Positions 54,765 through 63,755 of a stretch of DNA of 64,000 bases are shown one piece after another. How positions within the stretch are numbered: the stretch's first letter is position 1; every line of letters starts with the position of its first letter. The stretch lies in assembly GCA_022843025.1 (NCBI GenBank), contig JALHOL010000008.1, positions 62,001 to 126,000 of the forward strand, read 5' to 3'. Both the position numbers and the translations under genes were made by a program. The notes below the pieces were generated by a model that saw only the letters and a list, made by a program, of their open reading frames with translations, did no database searches and was not told the DNA's origin. This DNA is from Paracoccaceae bacterium. GTDB lineage: Bacteria; Pseudomonadota; Alphaproteobacteria; Rhodobacterales; Rhodobacteraceae.

Positions 54765-55409
54765 ATGCGCTATTTGAAATGGTCTTTCTTCGGCATCCTG
54801 ACGCTCTTTGTGCTGTCATTCCTGCACTATACGCTTCCGCAGCATGACATCGTCCGTATCGTGGGGACCGAGAACCGCCGCATGGATCTGGGCGAAAACA
54901 GCTGGTTCTGGGCCGCCCCGGATGTGGGCACCGGATCGGGCGCAAGCCGCGACGTGTTTTTCATCAACGCTGTCTTTCCCAACGGCAAGACGATGGAATA
55001 CCGCAACGAAGATACCGGCTGGGGCTGGCCGCCTTATTTCAAGATGAACTCGTCGTCGATGAACACCGAGGCGAAAGAGCTGCAATCCACCACCGCCGCG
55101 CCGAAATGGGTGGCGGTGACGCATTATGGCTGGCGCAACCAGCTGTTCACCATCTTTCCCAACGTCATCGCGCTGCGGCAGGTCGAAGGCCCGGATACGC
55201 GGATCATCCCTTGGGTCAACATCGTGATCTTCACGCTGCTGGCCGGGATCATCTTCATGGCGCGCCGGATGTGGCTGCAATTCCGCGAGCGGATGATCGA
55301 ACCCGCGGTGATCGAGGCGCAGGAAACGCTTGATCACATTGATGCGCGGGCTGATCGCGCCAAGGCGGGGATCAGCGGCTGGTTCGCGCGCACCTTCCGG
55401 CGGAAATAG
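54765..55409 (+). CDS. DUF1523 membrane protein
   Basis: A 214-residue protein with an N-terminal helix (WSFFGILTLFVLSFLHYTL) and one near residue 150-165 (VNIVIFTLLAGIIFMA). Between them is a periplasmic domain beginning with QHDIVRIVGTENRRMD and containing GASRDVFFINA, then GWGWPPYFK. This is DUF1523, seen mainly in Rhodobacterales. Function unknown. The C-terminal 40 residues are charged and helical. RBS gaggcg upstream. Confidence 0.82.
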   Translation: MRYLKWSFFGILTLFVLSFLHYTLPQHDIVRIVGTENRRMDLGENSWFWAAPDVGTGSGASRDVFFINAVFPNGKTMEYRNEDTGWGWPPYFKMNSSSMNTEAKELQSTTAAPKWVAVTHYGWRNQLFTIFPNVIALRQVEGPDTRIIPWVNIVIFTLLAGIIFMARRMWLQFRERMIEPAVIEAQETLDHIDARADRAKAGISGWFARTFRRK

Positions 55410-55422
55410 GGTTTCTTACCGC

Positions 55423-57033
55423 TTAACGTGCGTGACTGGTCCGGATCAGGTCAGCCGCTTTTTCTGCGATCATTATTGTCGGAGCGTTGGTGTTGCCGCC
55501 GATCAGGGTCGGCATGATGCTGGCATCCACCACGCGCAGCCCGGCGATCCCGTGAACGCGCAGGTTGGGGTCGACGACCGCCATGTCATCCTGCCCCATC
55601 CTGCAAGTGCCGACCGGGTGGTAGATCGTGTCAGAGCGGGCGCGGATATCGGCCCTGATCGCGGTATCGCTGCCGTCATGGGGATACAGCCGCTTTCCGC
55701 GCCACGGGGCAAGTGGCGGGGCGGCCATGGCCTGCTCCATCACCCGCACCCCGGCCATCAGTGTTTCCAGATCGCGGGGGTCTGACAGGAAGTTCGGGTC
55801 AATCCGCGGCGGGCTGGTGGGGTTGGCATCCCGCAGGCCGACCTGGCCCCGGCTGTGGGGGCGCAGCACGCAGACATGGGCCGAAAATCCATCGGCAAGA
55901 TGGATGCGGCGCATGTGGTCATCCACGATAGCGATGACGAAATGCGCTTGCAGATCAGGGCGTTGCAGGCCAGGGCGGGAATGGAAGAAGGCGCAGCCTT
56001 CCGCCCCCGGCGTGGTCAGGACCCCCGTCCCCTGCCGTTGAAACGGCCCGAAGCCCCGGATCAGCCGCATCAGCCCTGCCGGGTTGAACCCCACGACATC
56101 GGGCCGCAGCGACCGCCAGATCAGCGTATGATCCAGATGATCTTGCAGGTTCTTCCCGACCCCCGGCAATGCGTGCTGCACCGCGATGCCATGCTGGCGC
56201 AGGTCATCTTCGGGGCCGATGCCGGACAGCATCAGGAGTTGCGGCGAACCAAATGCGCCTGCCGACAGGATCACCTCGCGCCGCGCGGTCAGGGTCTGGC
56301 GGTGGTTTTTATGCCGCAGGATCAATCCCTTGGCGCGGCGATCCACGATCACGATCCGCTCGGCCAGCGCGCCGGTCAGCACTGTCAGGTTCGGGCGATC
56401 CATCACCGGATGCAGAAAGGCCGCGGCTGCCGAGCAGCGGCGGCCTTTGCGCGCGCCGCTGTGGAATTGGGTAACCTGAAACAGCCCGGCCCCGGCTTGT
56501 TCGGGGCCATTGAAATCAGTGTTTTCCGGGATTTGCTGCTGGGCCATCGCCTGCACGAAGGCATGGGTGATGGCGTGCGGGCTGTGTTGATCGGTCACCT
56601 GCAAGGGGCCGCTTGCGCCATGCAGGGCCGATGTGCCGCGCGAATTTCCCTCTGATTTCAAGAAGTAAGGCAGGACGGATTGCCAATCCCAACCCTCGGC
56701 CCCGAGGTTGGACCAATCGTCGTAATCGGATGGATGCCCCCGCACGTAGAGCATGGCGTTGATGGCGGAAGACCCGCCCAGAGCCTTGCCGCGGGGTTGA
56801 TAGCAGACCCGGCCATTCAGATGGGGTTGGGGCGTGGTGTGGAAGGCCCAGTTGTGCAGCTTTGGCCGCCCCGACACCATGGCCGCGACCATGGCTGGGG
56901 TATTGATAAGGAAGGATTTTCCCTGACCCCCGGCCTCGATCAGGCAGACGGAAACGGCGGGATCTTCGGACAAGCGCGCGGCGAGGACGGACCCCGCCGA
57001 ACCGCCACCCACGATGATGTAATCGTAATCCAT
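55423..57033 (-). CDS. GMC oxidoreductase (choline dehydrogenase-like)
   Basis: A 536-residue FAD flavoprotein of the glucose-methanol-choline family. The N-terminus IIVGGGSAGSVLAARLSED, the PRGKALGGSSAINAMLYVRG block and the C-terminal YHPVGTCRMG plus GGNTNAPTIMIAEKAADLI are all in place, with the catalytic His in YHPVG. Oxidises a primary alcohol; the substrate is not assigned, and no betaine genes are near. ATG 57033 has gggagg 5-6 nt upstream. Confidence 0.9.
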   Translation of the reverse strand: MDYDYIIVGGGSAGSVLAARLSEDPAVSVCLIEAGGQGKSFLINTPAMVAAMVSGRPKLHNWAFHTTPQPHLNGRVCYQPRGKALGGSSAINAMLYVRGHPSDYDDWSNLGAEGWDWQSVLPYFLKSEGNSRGTSALHGASGPLQVTDQHSPHAITHAFVQAMAQQQIPENTDFNGPEQAGAGLFQVTQFHSGARKGRRCSAAAAFLHPVMDRPNLTVLTGALAERIVIVDRRAKGLILRHKNHRQTLTARREVILSAGAFGSPQLLMLSGIGPEDDLRQHGIAVQHALPGVGKNLQDHLDHTLIWRSLRPDVVGFNPAGLMRLIRGFGPFQRQGTGVLTTPGAEGCAFFHSRPGLQRPDLQAHFVIAIVDDHMRRIHLADGFSAHVCVLRPHSRGQVGLRDANPTSPPRIDPNFLSDPRDLETLMAGVRVMEQAMAAPPLAPWRGKRLYPHDGSDTAIRADIRARSDTIYHPVGTCRMGQDDMAVVDPNLRVHGIAGLRVVDASIMPTLIGGNTNAPTIMIAEKAADLIRTSHAR

Positions 57034-57221
57034 CGACACCTCCCGCCACGGGTTAACCTATTCGCAGGACGGGGAAATCGGGAAGTGTTACGTCGCGGCG
57101 GCTGTGCAGCGCCCGGTGCAGACGGTGGTGCAGACGGCTGTGCATACAAATTTGGGCAGATATGGGTGCCCAATCGAGGTTAACGCTGCGCCAGTGCACA
57201 GAGGGTGGTGGGGCGACGAGG

Positions 57222-57245
57222 CCCTCCCCCGATGAGGGGGGAGGG
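57222..57245. terminator. GC-rich hairpin between GMC and barrel genes
   Basis: CCCTCCCCC / GGGGGAGGG stem with a 6-nt loop, downstream of the barrel gene on the minus strand. No T-run follows, so it may act only as a stabiliser or a weak terminator. The 248-nt gap has no gene. Confidence 0.35.
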
Positions 57246-57281
57246 TAGTTTGCGCGCAGACGCCGCCATTACGGCGGTGGA

Positions 57282-58541
57282 TCAGAAGCTGAATTCGTAG
57301 TTCAGGTCGATCCCAGCGTCATAGACATCCGATGTGGTCTGACCGACATCAAAGCTGGCCGTCAGGACGCCGGCCCCGACCATGCCATTCACGCCGAAGC
57401 CAAAGCGGGGGGCGATGAAGGTATCACGGACGCCTGCAGTATCCTTGATGCTGCCATATTCGAAATCGACCGAGGCGAAAGGCTTCAGCGCCGTGCCGGA
57501 AATTGCTTCTTTCCAGTCAAAGCGACCCCCGATCGACGCGGTGACCTGCTGCGAGGTGCCCGCAACGACGCCGGTTGCGCCGGTGGGGAAATCTTCCCAC
57601 GAGGCGGCCAGACGGGCGCGCGGCTGCAACGTGCCCGCAGCCTGTTCGATCGATCCGGTGACGGCGACCCCGGCAGACCAGCGATCCGTGTCGAAACTGC
57701 TGCCCGACGCATCATAGGACACGCGCGACCATGCAAGATAGGCATCGGTCAGCGTGCCATCGGAATAGCTGTGGGCGGCATAGACGCCGAGCATCGCAGC
57801 ATTCGCATCCGTCGAGGCACCGGTTGCATCGCTGACAGACAGACGGTTCACCCCAAGCATCACGCCAAGCAGCGTGTTGGCGGACACGAATTTATCGGCA
57901 CCGAAGGTGAGATCGACGGAATCGCCATCATAGCCATCCCAATAGGTGCGGCCCGACATGGCAACCCAGGCGGAGATGTCTTCGCTCTGGCCTTTGGTCG
58001 AGGCGAAGATGCCGTCAGAAGGTTGGTCTGCGGCCCCTGCATTGCCGAAACGGTTGCGGTAGTTCCGGCCGAGCGAGGTGGTGATGGCCTGCTGCTGGGC
58101 GACGCTGGAAAACACTGCGAGGTTCGATCCGCCGCCGGAGCACATGATGCTGACATTAAACATGTCCAGCACGATTGGGCCTGTTTCCGAAAGCCCGAAG
58201 GACAGCATGCCGCCAACAGGCACGACGAAGGTTTCGGAGAACGGCACACCTGTCGCGGTGAAGATGGCGGAAAGCGCGCCTGAGCCAAAGGAAGAAGGTC
58301 CGGAAGCCGGGTCAGACACATACCAGCCATCAGCGCCGCCGCCAGCACGTGTGACCTGCGACCCGATGATCCGGACGGTTTCGCCTGCGCTAAGCGGAAG
58401 CGCCGAAATCTGTTGGGAACCGCGAACTGCCACAAAAGGGCTGCTGAACCCGTTGATATCGGCACAGCCTGCCGATTGCGCGAGCGCTGCGCTTCCCGAT
58501 CCGACAGCGGCAAGCGCCCCAAAGATCAGAGCAGTATGCAT
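57282..58541 (-). CDS. Autotransporter-type outer-membrane beta-barrel protein
   Basis: About 419 residues. A Sec signal peptide (MHTALIFGALAAVGSGSAALA) precedes a short N-terminal domain rich in Ser, Gly and Thr (25-170). A beta-barrel follows (about 180-419) with alternating aromatic strands, ending LNYEFSF, an outer-membrane terminal motif. The passenger is small compared with classical autotransporters, so it may be a stand-alone barrel. ATG 58541 lacks an obvious RBS; a TTG at 58550 has gggag 7 nt before it, and 58586 is also possible. Confidence 0.75.
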   Translation of the reverse strand: MHTALIFGALAAVGSGSAALAQSAGCADINGFSSPFVAVRGSQQISALPLSAGETVRIIGSQVTRAGGGADGWYVSDPASGPSSFGSGALSAIFTATGVPFSETFVVPVGGMLSFGLSETGPIVLDMFNVSIMCSGGGSNLAVFSSVAQQQAITTSLGRNYRNRFGNAGAADQPSDGIFASTKGQSEDISAWVAMSGRTYWDGYDGDSVDLTFGADKFVSANTLLGVMLGVNRLSVSDATGASTDANAAMLGVYAAHSYSDGTLTDAYLAWSRVSYDASGSSFDTDRWSAGVAVTGSIEQAAGTLQPRARLAASWEDFPTGATGVVAGTSQQVTASIGGRFDWKEAISGTALKPFASVDFEYGSIKDTAGVRDTFIAPRFGFGVNGMVGAGVLTASFDVGQTTSDVYDAGIDLNYEFSF

Positions 58542-58652
58542 TCTTGGCAATTCGAAACTCCCTTCGCCTGTATCCGACAGCGCCATTTTCGGCGTCTGCA
58601 CGGGGCCATGCGTAGGAGGCGTGGGGGTATTAATAAATGTAAACATAACAAC

Positions 58653-58672
58653 TTATGCGCGTTGTTGCATAA
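58653..58672. promoter_or_regulatory. Inverted repeat TTATGC-N8-GCATAA upstream of the barrel gene
   Basis: A perfect 6-bp arm repeat in an AT-rich region 110-130 nt upstream of the barrel start. It could be a regulator site or lie near the promoter. The rest of this gap includes a GC hairpin (58715-58739) downstream of pheT. Confidence 0.3.
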
Positions 58673-58714
58673 AAGCCTACCACCATAAGTGAGTAATGCC
58701 TGCCCAAACGCGTG

Positions 58715-58739
58715 GGCCAGCGGCGTAGTGCCGCTGACC
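58715..58739 (-). terminator. Hairpin downstream of pheT
   Basis: A stem of 10 pairs with one mismatch (GGCCAGCGGC with GCCGCTGACC, gtagt loop), about 50 nt past the pheT stop. It has no T tail. Confidence 0.35.
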
Positions 58740-58788
58740 CGATCAACCGGCCCGCTTGACCCCGTGGCAGGGCACGTGCTTCGCAGGG

Positions 58789-61197
58789 TCAGCCGCGCAG
58801 GGTGCCGCCTGTGGCCTTGGTCACCTTTTCGATGACCTTGGCGGAAACCGCCTCGATCTCGGCTTCGGTCAGGGTTTTTTCGCTGGGTTGCAGCCGGACG
58901 GTCAGGGCGATGGATTTCTTGCCCGGTCCCATCTGCGCCTCGGCCTTCTCACCCGTGAACTGATCGAACAGGCGCACGCTTTCGATCAGCGCCTTGTCGG
59001 CCCCCTGAGCGGCGTTGAGGGCGGTCAGCGCCTCGACCCCTTTATCCACGACAAAGGCGAAATCGCGTTCCACCGCCTGAAGATCGCTGATGGCCAGCGC
59101 CGCGCGCGTGGGGGTTTTCGTCTTTGGCTGCGGGACATTGGCCACAAGGATGGTGAAGGCCACGGCAGGGCCTTTCACGCCAAGCGCGGCGAGCACGCGG
59201 GGGTGCACCTCGCCAAAGGTGGCCAGCGTGTTGGGGCCAAGGCCGATATTGCCCGACCGGCCCGGATGCCACCAATCGGCCACCTTGCGGGTGATCTGGA
59301 CGCGGGCAGGGGCGGCGAGGGCGGCAAGGACCGCCTCGGCATCGGCTTTGGCGTCGAAGACATCCACGGGGCGGCGGCTGGCGTAAGGATCGCGCGGGGC
59401 GGTGTGGCCGACCAGCAGGCCGGTCGCTTGCAGGTGTTGTTCGCCCGGTTCGCCGCCCTGAAAGGCGGGGCCGATTTCGCACAGCGCAAGATCGGCAAAG
59501 CCGCGCGCCTGATTGCGGGCGGCGGCGCGCAGGAGGCCGGGCAGCAGGTCGGGGCGGAGGTGGGTCATTTCCGATGAGATCGGGTTGTCCACCCGCACGG
59601 CATCCGCGCCACCACCGAACAGGGCGGCTGCCTGTTCATCAATGAAGCTGTAGGTGACGCATTCATTATAGCCCAGCGCGGCGAGGGTGCGGCGCGCAGC
59701 CTTTTCGCGCATCTGCTGGGGCGTCAGGATCGGTTTGGGCACGCCCGGCGCGCTGCGGCGCAGGGGTTTGCCTTCCAGTTTCGTCAGGCTGGCGATGCGG
59801 GCGACTTCCTCGACCAGATCGGCCTCGCCCAGGATATCGGGCCGCCAGGTGGGCGGGGTGGCCATGTCGCCGTTCAGGGTGAAGCCCAGCGCTTCCAGCG
59901 TGCGGCGCTGTTCGTCGGCGGGGATGTCCATTCCGACGAGCGAGATGACGCGGGCCGGGTCGAGCCGGTAGGCGCGGGCAGTGTCGGGGACCGCGCCATC
60001 CATGGCGATGTCCGACGCCTCACCGCCGCAGAGATCGAGGATCATCTGCGTGGCAAGGTCCAGCCCCGGCAGGGTGAAGGCAGGGTCAACGCCGCGTTCA
60101 AAGCGGTAGCGGGCATCGGAATTGATCTTCAGCGCGCGGCCTGTGGCGGCGATGGTGATCGGGTCCCAGAAGGCGGATTCGAGGAAGACATCGGTGGTGG
60201 CTTCGGTGCAGCCGGAGACTTCGCCACCCATGATCCCGGCCAGCGATTCCGGCCCGGTGTCATCGGAAATCAGCATCATGCCGGGTTGCATCGCATAGGT
60301 CTTGCCGTCAAGCGCCAGCAGCTCTTCGCCGCCTTGGGCGGGGTGAATGCGCAGGGCGCCTTTCACCTTGGCCGCGTCGAACACATGCAGCGGGCGGTTC
60401 AGGGCAAAAGTGAAGAAGTTGGTGATATCGACCAGCGCCGAGATTGGGCGCAGGCCGATGGCCATGAGGCGGGCTTGCAGCCAGGCGGGTGAGGGGCCGT
60501 TGGTGACACCGCGGATCAGGCGGCCGGCGAAAAGGGGGCAGCCTTTGGTTTTGAGCGACGGGTCAATCTCTACCCGGATCGGGCAGGGGAAGCCGCCGGT
60601 GATGGCAGGGATCGGCAGCGGTTTCAGCGTGCCCAGCCCGCGCGCGGCCAGATCGCGCGCGATGCCGCGCACGCCCAGCGCATCGGGGCGGTTGGGAGTG
60701 ATCTTGATATGGATCATCGTGTCCACCGCCGCAGGGCGGTTCACGGCCAGCCAGTCGACAAAGCGCTGGCCGACCTCGCCCGAGGGCAGTTCGATGATGC
60801 CGTTATGTTCGTCGGACAGTTCCAGTTCGCGTTCCGACGCCATCATCCCGTGGGATTCCACGCCGCGGATCTTGCCCACGCCCAGCGTCACGTCGATGCC
60901 GGGCACATAATCGCCCGGCTTGCACAGCACGACGGTGATGCCCGCGCGGGCATTGGGGGCGCCGCAGACGATCTGCTTTTCGCCCTCATCCGTCAGCACG
61001 CGGCAGACGCGCAGCTTGTCGGCATCGGGGTGCTGTTCGGCATGGAGCACTTTGGCGAGGGTAAAGGGGGCCAGCCGGGCGGCGGGATTGGTCACATCCT
61101 CGACCTCCAGCCCCAGATCGGTGAGGGCATAGAGGATGTCATCCAGCGGGGCCTCGGTTTCGAGGTGGTCCTTGAGCCAGGAGAGGGTGAACTTCAT
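58789..61197 (-). CDS. pheT: Phenylalanine-tRNA ligase beta subunit
   Basis: An 802-residue PheT. MKFTLSWLKDHLET at the start, the tRNA-binding OB domain (KLRVCRVLTDEGEKQIVCGA), B3/B4 editing domain, B5, the catalytic-like core and a C-terminal anticodon-binding (FDX-ACB) domain ending VIEKVTKATGG. With PheS it charges tRNA-Phe. It is 381 nt downstream of pheS on the same strand, an unusual gap that includes a small frame on the other strand. Confidence 0.98.
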   Translation of the reverse strand: MKFTLSWLKDHLETEAPLDDILYALTDLGLEVEDVTNPAARLAPFTLAKVLHAEQHPDADKLRVCRVLTDEGEKQIVCGAPNARAGITVVLCKPGDYVPGIDVTLGVGKIRGVESHGMMASERELELSDEHNGIIELPSGEVGQRFVDWLAVNRPAAVDTMIHIKITPNRPDALGVRGIARDLAARGLGTLKPLPIPAITGGFPCPIRVEIDPSLKTKGCPLFAGRLIRGVTNGPSPAWLQARLMAIGLRPISALVDITNFFTFALNRPLHVFDAAKVKGALRIHPAQGGEELLALDGKTYAMQPGMMLISDDTGPESLAGIMGGEVSGCTEATTDVFLESAFWDPITIAATGRALKINSDARYRFERGVDPAFTLPGLDLATQMILDLCGGEASDIAMDGAVPDTARAYRLDPARVISLVGMDIPADEQRRTLEALGFTLNGDMATPPTWRPDILGEADLVEEVARIASLTKLEGKPLRRSAPGVPKPILTPQQMREKAARRTLAALGYNECVTYSFIDEQAAALFGGGADAVRVDNPISSEMTHLRPDLLPGLLRAAARNQARGFADLALCEIGPAFQGGEPGEQHLQATGLLVGHTAPRDPYASRRPVDVFDAKADAEAVLAALAAPARVQITRKVADWWHPGRSGNIGLGPNTLATFGEVHPRVLAALGVKGPAVAFTILVANVPQPKTKTPTRAALAISDLQAVERDFAFVVDKGVEALTALNAAQGADKALIESVRLFDQFTGEKAEAQMGPGKKSIALTVRLQPSEKTLTEAEIEAVSAKVIEKVTKATGGTLRG

Positions 61198-61376
61198 CGT
61201 GCCGGTCCCTTCGGAAGTGCAGGGCAGGGATTAGCGCAAAGGCGCGGCGATGGGAAGGTGGGGGGGAAAGTGCGGGAAAGTGCGGGAAAGGTGGGCGGAA
61301 GGGGTTTCGCAAATGGAAACGGGTTGTTCTTGCCGTGCCTGTCATGGGGCGCGTATGTGCCACATTTTCGAACCGG

Positions 61377-61505
61377 ATGGGTGGCATCCCTTTGTCTATG
61401 GACCCGATGTTTAAAGTACCCGACCAAACCCGCCGTGTTCCGGCATGGCGACTGATCCTGATCATGGGCCTGTCGCTGCTTGCGCTGCTGCTTTTGTTTA
61501 TCTGA
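61377..61505 (+). CDS. Putative small single-pass membrane protein
   Basis: A 42-residue frame (or 35 from ATG 61398). The N-terminal half is charged (PDQTRRVPAWR) and the C-terminal half is one hydrophobic helix, LILIMGLSLLALLLLFI. It lies in the gap between pheT and pheS on the opposite strand and ends before a perfect hairpin. No strong RBS and no family known to me, so it is tentative. Confidence 0.4.
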   Translation: MGGIPLSMDPMFKVPDQTRRVPAWRLILIMGLSLLALLLLFI

Positions 61506-61530
61506 AGCCAGACAGCGATCTGAAAACGCA

Positions 61531-61556
61531 GAAAGCCCCGCCTTGGCGGGGCTTTC
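61531..61556 (-). terminator. Terminator of pheS (symmetrical)
   Basis: Perfect 12-bp stem GAAAGCCCCGCC / GGCGGGGCTTTC with a tt centre, 22 nt past the pheS stop. The same repeat would also serve the small frame on the plus strand. Confidence 0.75.
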
Positions 61557-61578
61557 CATTAGAGCGCGGCGTGGTGGA

Positions 61579-62661
61579 TCAGCGGCTGAGCCCGCCCGGC
61601 AGATCGGGCATGTCCAGCGCGGCAAAGCCGTAATGGCGCAGCCAGCGCAGATCGGATTCGAAGAAGGCGCGCAGGTCGGGGATGCCGTATTTCAGCATGG
61701 CGATGCGGTCGATCCCCATGCCGAAGGCAAAGCCCTGCCATTCATTCGGGTCCACCCCGGCGGCTGCGAGCACCTTGGGGTGCACCATGCCGGAGCCGAG
61801 GATTTCCATCCATTTGTCGCCTTGGCCGATCTTCAGCTGACCGCCTTCCCAGGAACAGCGGATGTCCACTTCGGCCGAGGGTTCGGTGAAGGGGAAATGC
61901 GACGCGCGGAAGCGCAGTTCCACCGAGGGCACCTCGAAATAGGCGCGGCAGAATTCTTCCAGCACCCATTTCAGGTTGGCCATGGAGATATCGCGGTCGA
62001 TGGCCAGACCTTCGACCTGATGGAACATCGGGGTGTGGGTCTGGTCCATGTCCATCCGGTAGACGCGGCCGGGGGCGATCACCCGGATCGGCGCGCCCTG
62101 TTCCGTCATGGCGCGGATTTGGACCGGGCTGGTATGGGTGCGCAGCACATGGGGCGGGCGGTTGTCGCCGGGGGCGCGGTGCATGAAGAAGGTGTCATGC
62201 TCTTGCCGCGCGGGGTGTTCCGGCGGGATGTTCAGCGCGTCGAAGTTGTACCAGTCGGATTCCACCTGCGGGCCTTCGGCCACGGCAAAGCCCATATCGG
62301 CGAAGATGGCAGTCAGTTCTTCCATCACCTGGGACACGGGATGGATGGTGCCGCGCGGGCGCGGGCGACCGGGCAGGGTGACATCAAGCCATTCCGTGCG
62401 CAGACGTTCGTCCAGTGCGGCATCGGCAAGGCCTGCCTTGCGGGCGCGCAGGGCGGCGTCAATCTCATCCTTCAGCACGTTCAGCATGGCCCCGGCGGCC
62501 TTGCGGGCATCAGGTTCCATCTTGCCGAGGGTGGCCATCATGGCGCTGATTTCGCCCTTTTTGCCAAGGGCCGCGACGCGCACCTCTTCCAGCGCGGATT
62601 CGTCCGCGGCCGTGGCGACGGCGGTCAGATACTTGGCCTTGAGCGTGTCGAGCCCGTCCAT
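61579..62661 (-). CDS. pheS: Phenylalanine-tRNA ligase alpha subunit
   Basis: A 360-residue PheS. The N-terminal coiled coil, then [19 protein letters not shown] (motif 2 region) and [19 protein letters not shown] (motif 3) are present, with the [16 protein letters not shown] motif. ATG 62661 has aggagg upstream. The order rplT - (lipoprotein) - pheS - pheT is close to the common rpmI-rplT-pheST order. Confidence 0.98.
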   Translation of the reverse strand: MDGLDTLKAKYLTAVATAADESALEEVRVAALGKKGEISAMMATLGKMEPDARKAAGAMLNVLKDEIDAALRARKAGLADAALDERLRTEWLDVTLPGRPRPRGTIHPVSQVMEELTAIFADMGFAVAEGPQVESDWYNFDALNIPPEHPARQEHDTFFMHRAPGDNRPPHVLRTHTSPVQIRAMTEQGAPIRVIAPGRVYRMDMDQTHTPMFHQVEGLAIDRDISMANLKWVLEEFCRAYFEVPSVELRFRASHFPFTEPSAEVDIRCSWEGGQLKIGQGDKWMEILGSGMVHPKVLAAAGVDPNEWQGFAFGMGIDRIAMLKYGIPDLRAFFESDLRWLRHYGFAALDMPDLPGGLSR

Positions 62662-62766
62662 GAAAGCCTCCTGAGGGTGCGGAGGGGTGGTAGCGGGAAG
62701 GAACCCGCGATGCAAGGGGAAGGCCGGGGAATGGAGGGGAGGGCTGGCCTTCCCCGCGCCTGCGGG

Positions 62767-63447
62767 TCAGCCGCGCATAGCGGCTGCAATACGTGCGCCG
62801 ATGGCGGCGCTGCCCTTGGGCGATGGGTGGATCATGTCCAGTTGATGCAGCGACGGGTCGCCATAGGGGACAAGGTCCGACATGGGCAGGAACGTCACCC
62901 CGGCATCACGGGCGGCCATACGGGCGAGGCGACGGTCAAGCTCATCGCCATAAGGGCGGCAGGCGCGAACGGGGGTATAGAGCCCCGGATTGCGCAGATA
63001 GCCCGCATAGACAACCTTTGCCCCGCTTTGACGGATGCGCGACACAAGTTCCGGGATTGCACCGGCGGTGCCGTCCTTGTTGACCAGCCGGTCCACCATG
63101 CCGTTGCACATCCCGCAGCCGCAACCAAAGAGCAGGTCATTGCCGCCGCCGTTGATGACCACCCAATCCCAGTTTCCGGCCTTGAACTGCGCCGGAAGCC
63201 GCAGCCCCGCCGCACCCGAGATGGGCAGGTAATAGAAATAGCGCGACGCAACCACCGACCGATCAATCACCTCTTCGCCCAGCCGTGCTTCGATGGCATT
63301 GGCGACGGCCCGGCCCGATGTCCGGTTGGCCGCCATCATGGAATCACCCATCAGAAGGATGCGGGCATCCTTGCTGCTGGCGGTGACGGTTTCGCCGCAG
63401 CCAAGCAGCAGGAAAAGGGACAGAAGGGCGATAAAAGGGCGCAGCAT
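62767..63447 (-). CDS. SGNH/GDSL-family hydrolase lipoprotein
   Basis: A 226-residue protein. Signal and lipobox LFLLLGC (lipidated Cys17), then the GDSL-like nucleophile in LLMGDSMMAA (Ser36), block III INGGGNDLL and a C-terminal HPSPKG with the catalytic Asp/His (DMIHP). It likely hydrolyses an ester or removes acetyl groups in the periplasm or outer membrane. Substrate unknown. It is inserted between rplT and pheS and unrelated to translation. Confidence 0.85.
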   Translation of the reverse strand: MLRPFIALLSLFLLLGCGETVTASSKDARILLMGDSMMAANRTSGRAVANAIEARLGEEVIDRSVVASRYFYYLPISGAAGLRLPAQFKAGNWDWVVINGGGNDLLFGCGCGMCNGMVDRLVNKDGTAGAIPELVSRIRQSGAKVVYAGYLRNPGLYTPVRACRPYGDELDRRLARMAARDAGVTFLPMSDLVPYGDPSLHQLDMIHPSPKGSAAIGARIAAAMRG

Positions 63448-63703
63448 GATGCGGGGTCTTTCGGTCAAATGTTCGCGCGCAGGTTGCGGGCGAAGTGCGG
63501 AGGGATAAAGGCAAAGCTGGGGAAACAAGGTGCCATCCGGAATGAAAACGGAATTGGGTCCTGCAATCAAGGGATGCGGTCAATGCAATTTTGGGGTCCC
63601 TTCCCGTGGCGCGATACAGGGAAGAACGGACGCTGTGCCGGAAGGTTTACGCGGCACTGGCCAACTGTTTGTTGCCCGGAACGATGCTGACAATGGCGCA
63701 GCA

Positions 63704-63730
63704 AAAAGGCCGCCCGAGGGGCGGCCTTTT
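63704..63730 (-). terminator. Terminator of rplT
   Basis: Stem AAAAGGCCGCC / GGCGGCCTTTT with a short loop, 25 nt past the rplT stop. The rest of the gap to the lipoprotein gene (308 nt in all) shows no gene. Confidence 0.8.
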
Positions 63731-63755
63731 CATAAGACGATCTGATCCGGATGGA

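Noticed and set aside
61480-63690. 736-codon plus-strand frame opposite pheS and the SGNH gene
   Set aside because: Antisense to two well-supported genes and spanning their terminator. Low-complexity translation with no recognisable domain.
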